A program made the position numbers and the translations under genes. From contig PAYI01000018.1 of NCBI GenBank assembly GCA_002714815.1, forward strand, positions 56,013 to 61,217: a stretch of DNA of 5,205 nucleotides, in the 5' to 3' direction. Of the stretch, positions 1 to 5,205 are shown one piece after another. This DNA comes from Flavobacteriaceae bacterium. Lineage in GTDB: Bacteria > Bacteroidota > Bacteroidia > Flavobacteriales > Flavobacteriaceae. Position 1 is the first letter of the stretch; every line of letters starts with the position of its first letter. A model generated the notes under the pieces. The model saw only the letters and a list, made by a program, of their open reading frames with translations, was not told the origin of the DNA and did not search any database.

Positions 1-296
1 ATTGTGTCTCCGTCCTTAAATTTACGCATATGAAGTTGACAAGTCGTTACTAAACGATCTGGGCCGTGCGCCTCACCGTTTATAAACATTGAACACATGC
101 CACATATTCCTTCTCGACAGTCATGGTCAAACGCAATGGGATCAATCCCTTCAACCATAAGTTGTTCATTCAGTACATCCATCATTTCTAAGAAAGACAT
201 ATCCGGAGAAACTTCACTCATTAGGTAAGTTTCTAGTTTCCCTTTTACTTCAGAATTAGCTTGACGCCAAACTTTCAATGTCAAATTCATATTCAT
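1..296 (-). CDS. sdhB: Succinate dehydrogenase/fumarate reductase iron-sulfur subunit, N-terminal part (partial)
   Basis: This is the electron-transfer subunit of the membrane-bound succinate:quinone oxidoreductase, passing electrons from the SdhA flavin to the quinone site in SdhC. Only 98 codons are present, and the gene runs off the left edge. The visible part is the plant-type ferredoxin domain that binds the [2Fe-2S] cluster. The motif CREGICGMC gives Cys60, Cys65 and Cys68, and Cys86 in TTCQLHM is the fourth ligand. The 17 residues between Cys68 and Cys86 are more than in the E. coli or Bacillus proteins, but resemble Bacteroidota homologues as I remember them. The [4Fe-4S] and [3Fe-4S] domain would lie beyond the edge. 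The gene begins 17 bp after sdhA, so it is in the same operon. ATG at 296 is preferred because GAGG lies 8 nt upstream. The in-frame ATG at 290 (MNLTLKVWRQ) is a possible alternative. The family assignment is firm. The direction of catalysis (SDH or FRD) cannot be read from this fragment. Confidence 0.96.
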   Translation of the reverse strand, partial: MNMNLTLKVWRQANSEVKGKLETYLMSEVSPDMSFLEMMDVLNEQLMVEGIDPIAFDHDCREGICGMCSMFINGEAHGPDRLVTTCQLHMRKFKDGDT

Positions 297-304
297 ATCT
301 ATTA

Positions 305-308
305 CCTC
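305..308 (-). promoter_or_regulatory. Shine-Dalgarno-like GAGG before sdhB
   Basis: On the minus strand the sdhA-sdhB gap reads TTGAGGTAATAGAT followed by ATG. GAGG sits 8 nt before the ATG at 296 and 14 nt before the in-frame ATG at 290, which favours the upstream start. The sdhC and sdhA starts in this window have no comparable purine-rich site. Shine-Dalgarno use is generally weak in Bacteroidota, so this may contribute only modestly. Confidence 0.5.
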
Positions 309-313
309 AATTT

Positions 314-2317
314 TTATTTATAAGATCTTGTTTTTACCTCAATCTCTTCATATTTTAAATCTTCTTTATGAAGTTTTGCCTTTGATGGGGCTCCTTTATA
401 TTCCCAAGCCGAAACAAAGGTGAAGTTTTTGTCATCCCGAAGTGCTTCTCCCTCATTAGTTTGTGACTCTTCACGAAAATGTCCTCCACAAGATTCGCTT
501 CTTTCTAAAGCATCTTTAGCAAATAATTCTCCGAGTTCTAAAAAGTCTGCAACACGACTTGCCTTTGCAAGCTCTTCGTTGAATTCGTTAGCTTTCCCAG
601 GAACATTGATATTTTTATAAAAATCTTTACGCAAATCTTGTATTTCCATAATTGCTTCTTTAAGTCCTTTTTCATTTCTAGACATTCCACATTTATTCCA
701 CATAATTTTTCCCAACTTACGATGATAATGATCTACCGGATTTTTTCCCTTATTGCTGATAAATCTCTCTATTTGAGCTTTTATAATGGCTTCTACTTTT
801 TCAAATTCAGGATGTTGTGTGTCAATTGGACCCGTACGAATATCATCTGATAGATAATCACCAATTGTGTAAGGTAAAACAAAGTAACCATCTGCTAATC
901 CTTGCATGAGGGCAGAAGCCCCAAGCCGGTTTGCACCATGATCTGAAAAATTGGCTTCTCCAATTGCATAGCAACCAGGAATAGATGTCATAAGATTATA
1001 ATCTACCCATACTCCACCCATTGTATAATGAACAGCAGGATATATCATCATCGGTGTTTCGTAGGGATTTTCATCTACAATTTTTTCATACATCTGGAAT
1101 AAATTGCCGTATTTAGAACGTACAATTTCTTGCCCCAATTTTTTAACTAATTCTAAATTGCTCTCATCTAAACCCTTTACATGAGCTTGTTCTTTTCCAT
1201 AACGTGTAATGGCTGAAGCAAAATCTAAATAGACTGCCTCTCCTGTTTTATTGACTCCAAAGCCAGCGTCACAACGTTCTTTAGCTGCACGAGAAGCAAC
1301 ATCCCGAGGTACCAAATTTCCAAAAGCAGGATAACGACGCTCCAAATAGTAATCACGGTTCTCTTCACTAATCCCTGTGGGTTTTAGCTTGCCTTCGCGA
1401 ATGTCTTTAACATCTTCTAGCTTTTTAGGCACCCAAATACGACCATCATTACGAAGAGATTCTGACATCAATGTAAGTTTGGATTGGTGATCTCCAGACA
1501 CAGGGATACAAGTAGGATGAATTTGTGTATAGCAAGGATTTGCAAAATATGCTCCTTTTTTATGAATTTTCCATGAAGCAGAAACATTACTCCCCATAGC
1601 ATTTGTAGACAAAAAAAATACATTGCCGTATCCTCCAGAAGCTATGACCACAGCATGTGCCCCATGACGTTCAATTTTACCATTTACTAAGTTTCTAGCA
1701 ATGATACCTCTTGCTTTTTGGTCTATAACTACGATATCCATCATCTCATGTCTATTATACATTTTAATTTTTCCACGACCGATTTGTCTGTTCATTGCAG
1801 AATATGCTCCTAAAAGTAATTGTTGTCCCGTTTGACCTTTTGCATAAAAAGTTCTAGATACCAATACCCCGCCAAATGAACGGTTGTCTAACAAGCCTCC
1901 GTAGTCACGTGCAAAAGGAACTCCTTGAGCAACACATTGATCAATGATATTAGTAGAAACTTCAGCTAAACGATGAACATTTGCTTCACGAGAACGATAG
2001 TCTCCACCTTTAATCGTATCATAAAATAATCTATAAGTTGAATCTCCATCACCTTGATAATTTTTTGCTGCGTTTATCCCTCCCTGAGCAGCAATAGAAT
2101 GAGCACGTCTAGGTGAATCTTGAAAACAAAATGTTTTTACATTATAGCCTAATTCTGCAAGGGTTGCAGAGGCTGAAGCACCTGCAAGGCCTGTACCCAC
2201 AACAATTATATCAATCAAACGCTTATTCGCGGGACTTACCAAATTGATTTTACCTTTATGATTAGTCCACTTCTGTGAAACCGGGCCTTTTGGAATTTTT
2301 GAATCAAGTTTTGCCAT
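314..2317 (-). CDS. sdhA: Succinate dehydrogenase/fumarate reductase flavoprotein subunit
   Basis: This is the catalytic subunit, which oxidises succinate to fumarate on covalently bound FAD on the cytoplasmic face of the membrane. At 667 aa it has the usual length for the Bacteroidota form. The N-terminal FAD-binding fold has the dinucleotide motif VVGTGLAG (Gly41, Gly43, Gly46). His73 in AHSIAAQGG is the expected covalent FAD attachment site. The active-site residues are all present by comparison with E. coli SdhA: His267 in HPT, the proton-shuttle Arg338 in PRDVASRA, His430 in HYTMGG and Arg464 in GANRLGAS. The helical C-terminal domain carries the family signature ERSESCGGHFREE (605-617). 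The start follows the sdhC stop by one base (TAA-C-ATG) with no clear Shine-Dalgarno, which suggests translational coupling. The gene looks intact. Sequence alone does not settle whether it works mainly as SDH or as fumarate reductase. The covalent-FAD and substrate residues are shared by both. Confidence 0.98.
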   Translation of the reverse strand: MAKLDSKIPKGPVSQKWTNHKGKINLVSPANKRLIDIIVVGTGLAGASASATLAELGYNVKTFCFQDSPRRAHSIAAQGGINAAKNYQGDGDSTYRLFYDTIKGGDYRSREANVHRLAEVSTNIIDQCVAQGVPFARDYGGLLDNRSFGGVLVSRTFYAKGQTGQQLLLGAYSAMNRQIGRGKIKMYNRHEMMDIVVIDQKARGIIARNLVNGKIERHGAHAVVIASGGYGNVFFLSTNAMGSNVSASWKIHKKGAYFANPCYTQIHPTCIPVSGDHQSKLTLMSESLRNDGRIWVPKKLEDVKDIREGKLKPTGISEENRDYYLERRYPAFGNLVPRDVASRAAKERCDAGFGVNKTGEAVYLDFASAITRYGKEQAHVKGLDESNLELVKKLGQEIVRSKYGNLFQMYEKIVDENPYETPMMIYPAVHYTMGGVWVDYNLMTSIPGCYAIGEANFSDHGANRLGASALMQGLADGYFVLPYTIGDYLSDDIRTGPIDTQHPEFEKVEAIIKAQIERFISNKGKNPVDHYHRKLGKIMWNKCGMSRNEKGLKEAIMEIQDLRKDFYKNINVPGKANEFNEELAKASRVADFLELGELFAKDALERSESCGGHFREESQTNEGEALRDDKNFTFVSAWEYKGAPSKAKLHKEDLKYEEIEVKTRSYK

Positions 2318-2318
2318 G

Positions 2319-2978
2319 TTAAACTGCTTTTAAATGATGGAATAATGCTATAAAAACAAACCCAACAGGAACTATTATAGAAAAAGCTGTAGCGAAAGAT
2401 TTTATTGCCTTAGAATATCTATTATTAACTCCAACTGACTGAAAAGAAGATGCAAAACCATGAAGAAGGTGTAAGCTTAAAAAAATAAATGAAAACACAT
2501 ATAGAGTTACGCGAATTGGGTTTTCAAATTTATGAACTAATTCTTCAAAATAACGGTTTGGATCTAAAGGTAATACCTCAACGTATTTATAATTCATTTC
2601 AGGGAGCCAAAAGTCGTAAAAATGTAACCCCAAAAATGACAAAATCACAATACCAGAATAAATCATATTTCTTGACATCCAAGATGCATTAGAATTTCCT
2701 TTGTAACTTGAATATTTTACTAATCGCGATTTTGAATTTTGAAATTCTAAAATAAAACCCATAACAAAATGAAAAAGTACTCCAAAAATAAGGATAGGTT
2801 GAAGAATAAATTGGACAATTGGATTATTACCCATAAAATGAGAAACCTGATTAAATAATGATTCACTAAAAACAGAAAGCATATTAATGCTAAAGTGCTG
2901 AGTTAAAAAAAGCACTAAAAAAATTCCTGAGAGTGCCATCGCTACTTTTCTTCCAATAGAGGAGGAATTTAAAGACAT
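2319..2978 (-). CDS. sdhC: Succinate dehydrogenase cytochrome b subunit (b558 family, single fused membrane anchor)
   Basis: This integral membrane protein anchors SdhA and SdhB, carries heme b and forms the quinone site. At 219 aa it fits the fused, five-helix anchor of type B enzymes, in which one polypeptide replaces separate SdhC and SdhD. Five hydrophobic segments are visible at about residues 12-34, 54-78, 105-126, 156-179 and 195-215. His28, His70, His119 and His170 or His173 each fall in a different one of helices 1-4, as expected for the axial ligands of two hemes. This ligand assignment is inferred from Wolinella FrdC and Bacillus SdhC. The gene is first in the sdhCAB operon, and its stop is separated from the sdhA start by one base. 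No Shine-Dalgarno is seen before ATG 2978. That start is supported by a promoter candidate about 20 bp upstream and by the typical family N-terminus. A type B anchor normally goes with menaquinone. Confidence 0.95.
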   Translation of the reverse strand: MSLNSSSIGRKVAMALSGIFLVLFLTQHFSINMLSVFSESLFNQVSHFMGNNPIVQFILQPILIFGVLFHFVMGFILEFQNSKSRLVKYSSYKGNSNASWMSRNMIYSGIVILSFLGLHFYDFWLPEMNYKYVEVLPLDPNRYFEELVHKFENPIRVTLYVFSFIFLSLHLLHGFASSFQSVGVNNRYSKAIKSFATAFSIIVPVGFVFIALFHHLKAV

Positions 2979-2997
2979 AAATTTTCAATTCGTATTA

Positions 2998-3027
2998 CAA
3001 AATTAAGGTATAAAGCTATAGCAGCAA
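2998..3027 (-). promoter_or_regulatory. Bacteroidota-type sigma-70 promoter candidate for sdhCAB
   Basis: Read on the minus strand, TTG (3027-3025) is followed after 19 nt by TAATTTTG (3005-2998). This matches the Bacteroidota consensus TTG-N17-23-TAnnTTTG exactly. The last base of the -7 element lies 19 nt before the sdhC ATG at 2978. Transcription would therefore start near 2991-2993, giving a leader of only about 13-15 nt. The spacer contains the palindrome GCTATAGC. The motif match is direct and the start site is inferred. Confidence 0.7.
3015..3022. repeat. 8-bp palindrome GCTATAGC in the sdhC promoter spacer
   Basis: GCTATAGC is its own reverse complement and lies between the -33 and -7 elements of the proposed sdhC promoter. 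A site there could act as an operator half or a small dyad. Perfect 8-bp palindromes are common by chance, and the symmetry does not extend outward (A at 3014 faces A at 3023). No second copy was noticed in the intergenic region. Confidence 0.3.
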
Positions 3028-3086
3028 ACCGCTTTTTGTAATTTTTATCCTTTATAAATAATATAATTATTTGTAAGGTTTTGTTA

Positions 3087-3105
3087 AATATTATATAATA
3101 ATATT
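3087..3105. repeat. AT-only inverted repeat in the divergent intergenic region
   Basis: AATATTAT (3087-3094) and ATAATATT (3098-3105) are perfect reverse complements separated by ATA. The repeat sits within 3040-3120, which is almost all A and T, between the two divergent transcription units. It could be a dyad for a DNA-binding protein or simply easily melted AT-rich upstream DNA. At this composition an 8-bp match can arise by chance. The rest of 3028-3152 shows no ORF, RNA or terminator that I can support. Confidence 0.3.
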
Positions 3106-3152
3106 GATTTTAAGAGGAACAAAGGATTAAAAACTAGGATTTAAAAAACTAT

Positions 3153-3160
3153 TATCTTCG
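3153..3160 (+). promoter_or_regulatory. Weak -7 promoter element candidate for the aminopeptidase P gene
   Basis: TATCTTCG matches the Bacteroidota -7 form TAnnTTTG with one mismatch and ends 13 nt before the ATG at 3174. No good TTG -33 element lies 17-23 nt upstream; the nearest is TTA at 3127-3129 with a 23-nt spacer. If real, transcription would start around 3166-3168, leaving a leader of about 6-8 nt. No other TAnnTTTG match was found on this strand in the gap. Confidence 0.4.
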
Positions 3161-3173
3161 TAAAAAACTTAAA

Positions 3174-4478
3174 ATGAAGTATGAACCTCTTTCTAATTCT
3201 TTTTACAGAAAAACTCGTAAGGCTTTCGTCAATAATATGAAATCTAATAGCTTGGCTATATTAAATTCAAATGATATATATCCCATTAGTGCAGACAGTG
3301 TGCTTCCTTTTGAACAACATAGAGACATATTTTACCTTTCAGGTATCGACCAAGAAGAAAGTATTTTAGTTTTGTTTCCAGATGCTTTTAATCCAAAACA
3401 CAAAGAGATATTGTTCTTAAAAAAAACCGACTCCATAATTGCCGTATGGGAAGGAGCAAAATTAAGTAAAGATAGAGCCAAAGAACTTAGTGGAATTGAA
3501 ACCGTTTATTGGCTGGACAACTTTAAAACCATTTTTCAAGAACTAAGCACCCAATGTGACACATTTTATTTTAATACTAATGAGCATTATCGTCAAGCTG
3601 TTGAGACAGAAACAAGAGAAGATCGTTTTATCAAATGGTGCAAAAAAGAGTATCCTGCTCATAATGTAGCGAAAAGTAACCCAATTCTCCAACAATTAAG
3701 AGCGGTTAAAGATGAAGAAGAAATAAAACAGCTACAAAAAGCCTGCGATATAACTGAAAAGGGAATTCGAAGAATTTTATCGTTTTTGAAGCCTGGGGTT
3801 TGGGAATATGAAATAGAAGCAGAATTAGTTCATGAGTGCCTGACTAATAGATCCAAGGGGTTTGCTTATAAACCAATAATCGCATCTGGAGCTAATGCTA
3901 ATATTTTACATTACACTTTAAATAATCAGCAATGTAAAGCAGGAGATTTAGTTTTAATTGATGTAGCTGCAGAATATGGAAATTACTCAGCCGACCTTAC
4001 AAGAACATTACCAATCTCAGGCACTTACAATAAGAGACAAAAAGAAGTTTATAATGCTGTTTTACGAGTAAAAAATGAAGCTACAAAACTTTTGGTGCCT
4101 GGAACTCTTTGGAATGATTTCCATATTGAAGTTGGTAAACTTATGACATCTGAGTTACTAGATCTTGGTCTTTTGGACAAAGCAGATATTCAAAATGAAA
4201 CAATAGAAAAACCAGCTTACAAAAAATATTTTATGCATGGAACTGCTCACCACTTAGGGCTAAATACTCATGATTATGGTCTTCTTCACTTACCTATGGA
4301 AGCAAATATGGTATTTACTGTAGAACCAGGTATTTATATCCCAGAAGAAGGTTTTGGTATTCGTTTAGAAGACGATGTTGTAATTCAAAAATCAGGTGAC
4401 CCAATAAATTTAATGTCTAACATACCAATTAATTTGGAGGAAATTGAAGATTTAATGAATAAGGAAAAAACCACCTGA
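3174..4478 (+). CDS. pepP: Aminopeptidase P family protein (Xaa-Pro aminopeptidase, M24B)
   Basis: This is a predicted cytoplasmic dinuclear-metal peptidase that removes N-terminal residues preceding proline. No signal peptide is visible. The 434 aa length is close to E. coli PepP. Residues about 5-150 form the aminopeptidase P N-terminal domain, with the recognisable stretch FEQHRDIFYLSGIDQEE. Residues about 180-425 are the M24 pita-bread catalytic domain. All five metal ligands are present by comparison with E. coli PepP: Asp263 and Asp274 (LIDVAAEYGNYSADLTRT), His359 (MHGTAHHLGL), Glu384 (TVEPGIYI) and Glu399 (GIRLEDD). The supporting His355, His366 and Arg397 are also present. ATG 3174 is chosen because the N-terminal domain starts within a few residues of it and the next Met is residue 22. 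It is divergent from sdhCAB across 195 bp and convergent with the transporter. Its last codons form one arm of the terminator. Xaa-Pro specificity is inferred from the family, and a dipeptidase (prolidase-like) role cannot be excluded. Confidence 0.93.
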   Translation: MKYEPLSNSFYRKTRKAFVNNMKSNSLAILNSNDIYPISADSVLPFEQHRDIFYLSGIDQEESILVLFPDAFNPKHKEILFLKKTDSIIAVWEGAKLSKDRAKELSGIETVYWLDNFKTIFQELSTQCDTFYFNTNEHYRQAVETETREDRFIKWCKKEYPAHNVAKSNPILQQLRAVKDEEEIKQLQKACDITEKGIRRILSFLKPGVWEYEIEAELVHECLTNRSKGFAYKPIIASGANANILHYTLNNQQCKAGDLVLIDVAAEYGNYSADLTRTLPISGTYNKRQKEVYNAVLRVKNEATKLLVPGTLWNDFHIEVGKLMTSELLDLGLLDKADIQNETIEKPAYKKYFMHGTAHHLGLNTHDYGLLHLPMEANMVFTVEPGIYIPEEGFGIRLEDDVVIQKSGDPINLMSNIPINLEEIEDLMNKEKTT

Positions 4479-4493
4479 AGGGTGGCTTTTTTT
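4465..4493. terminator. Bidirectional intrinsic terminator between convergent genes
   Basis: CCACC (4471-4475) pairs with GGTGG (4481-4485) around a 5-nt loop, TGAAG. It is flanked by an A-run at 4465-4470 and a T-run at 4487-4493, so it has a U-tract when read in either direction. On the plus strand it ends pepP. On the minus strand a run of six T follows the stem and would end the transporter gene, whose stop is only 17 bp away. The pepP stop codon TGA (4476-4478) lies in the loop and the codons for Thr-Thr form the left arm. The GC stem is short, but the A/T tracts can extend it past one unpaired C (4486). Confidence 0.8.
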
Positions 4494-4509
4494 GATATCT
4501 ATTACAATG

Positions 4510-5205
4510 TTATACAGTTGAGGTTTGAGTATTCCCCTTTTGCCAAAAATAAAGTATTGTAAATAAAATTATAAGAATTCCAGGGAACGAAATCATGTAG
4601 GTTAAAGTTTGTTGACCTGCTGCTAACTTGAGTTGCTCTCCTGTGAAACCAAGCAAGCTTTGGGCTTCCATTGAATTATCAATCCAAGACCCAATAATAG
4701 GTTGGAAAATAGAAGAAGAAAACATTCCAATGCCGCCAACAATTGACATCCCTAAAGCACCGCTGGCAGGAATTTTTTCAGCTACAAAACCAATCATATT
4801 TGGCCAGAAATAACAAATTCCCATTGCAAAAAATACAGCAGCTACATAGACCATGCCCCCAGTTTGAGTACTGAAAAGAAAAATTCCAATTGTTGCTAAA
4901 ACAGCTGAACCTAAAAGTACACCTGTTTGGTCTAATTTATGTACAATATCACCACCGAAATAGCGGCCTACTGCCATTAAACCTGTGATTAAAGCAAGTA
5001 TCAGTAATGGTTGTGCGCCACTATTTTTCATTATTATCTCTATCCATTGTTGAGGCCCAAACTCAGAGATAGCAGTTAAGGCCATGCATGCTAAGATGAA
5101 AATATAAATTGGAGAAGCCATTGCCTTAAAGTTTTCTCCTATTGAAGCAGCAGCTTCTACTTTAGGCCTAGGAAATTCTTGACCCATAAAAAGGTAAGCA
5201 TAAAT
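4510..5205 (-). CDS. MFS transporter, C-terminal half (partial)
   Basis: This is the C-terminal 231 aa of an inner-membrane transporter of the major facilitator superfamily, cut by the right edge. The frame stays open upstream of the Met codon at 5187 (IYAYLF precedes it), and that stretch looks like the end of a membrane helix. Met5187 is therefore internal and not the start. Numbered from that Met, six hydrophobic segments lie at about 26-46, 58-76, 89-106, 110-130, 145-165 and 195-214, matching helices 7-12 of a 12-helix MFS protein. The preceding hydrophilic stretch with PRPKVEAAAS would be the central loop. The motif AVGRYFGGDIVHKL between the second and third segments fits the conserved MFS loop 8-9 motif. 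It resembles Bacteroidota MFS proteins usually annotated as sugar or nucleoside permeases, but no substrate can be assigned from this half. It is convergent with pepP and shares its terminator. Confidence 0.88.
   Translation of the reverse strand: MYAYLFMGQEFPRPKVEAAASIGENFKAMASPIYIFILACMALTAISEFGPQQWIEIIMKNSGAQPLLILALITGLMAVGRYFGGDIVHKLDQTGVLLGSAVLATIGIFLFSTQTGGMVYVAAVFFAMGICYFWPNMIGFVAEKIPASGALGMSIVGGIGMFSSSIFQPIIGSWIDNSMEAQSLLGFTGEQLKLAAGQQTLTYMISFPGILIILFTILYFWQKGNTQTSTV

Noticed and set aside
420..850. Two plus-strand open frames (420-620 and 638-850) opposite sdhA
   Set aside because: They lie wholly antisense to a well-supported sdhA, have no recognisable domain and no promoter or ribosome-binding site, and are explained as shadow frames.
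2489..2692. Plus-strand open frame opposite sdhC
   Set aside because: It is antisense to conserved transmembrane coding sequence, with no similarity or expression signal recognised.
3012..3035. AAAGC...GCTTT inverted repeat upstream of sdhC as a hairpin or attenuator
   Set aside because: The stem is only 5 bp with a 14-nt loop, it overlaps the promoter elements rather than the transcript, and it is too weak to support a structure.
4628..4813. Plus-strand open frame opposite the MFS gene
   Set aside because: It is a shadow of the transporter helices with no independent support, and it lies beyond the pepP terminator.
5185..5187. ATG at 5187 as the start of a 225-aa transporter
   Set aside because: The reading frame stays open to the window edge with hydrophobic residues upstream, and six helices are only half of an MFS protein. 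The gene is more likely partial than a short half-transporter.
1..5205. Search for a defence system, mobile element, CRISPR array, RNA gene or other novel system
   Set aside because: No direct repeat arrays, transposase-like or integrase-like frames, tRNA or rRNA-like structures or unexplained long gaps were seen. All substantial coding capacity belongs to four familiar protein families.

Overview
This window reads as ordinary core-metabolism chromosome from a low-GC member of the Bacteroidota, most likely a flavobacterium. The evidence is the sdhC-sdhA-sdhB gene order with a single fused membrane anchor, protein sequences that look flavobacterial throughout, mostly absent Shine-Dalgarno sequences, and a good match to the Bacteroidota promoter form TTG-N19-TAnnTTTG upstream of sdhC. 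I cannot name the genus.

Layout. Positions 1-2978 hold a minus-strand operon: sdhC (membrane cytochrome b, 2319-2978), sdhA (flavoprotein, 314-2317), and the first 98 codons of sdhB (iron-sulfur subunit), which runs off the left edge. A 195-bp, very AT-rich divergent intergenic region (2979-3173) follows. It holds a strong sdhC promoter candidate, a weaker candidate for the opposite gene, an 8-bp palindrome in the sdhC promoter spacer and an AT-only inverted repeat. A plus-strand aminopeptidase P family gene (3174-4478) comes next. It ends in a compact hairpin terminator whose loop contains the stop codon. The last gene (4510-5205, minus strand) is the C-terminal half of a major facilitator superfamily transporter and runs off the right edge.

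How the genes work together. SdhC, SdhA and SdhB form one membrane-bound succinate:quinone oxidoreductase that links the TCA cycle to the quinone pool. In this phylum the quinone is normally menaquinone. The peptidase and the transporter have no evident functional tie to that complex. The peptidase is divergent from sdhCAB and convergent with the transporter, so each is its own transcription unit.

I found no mobile element, CRISPR array, RNA gene, frameshift or sign of recent transfer, and no evidence of an undescribed system. The findings are small-scale points about gene expression signals.
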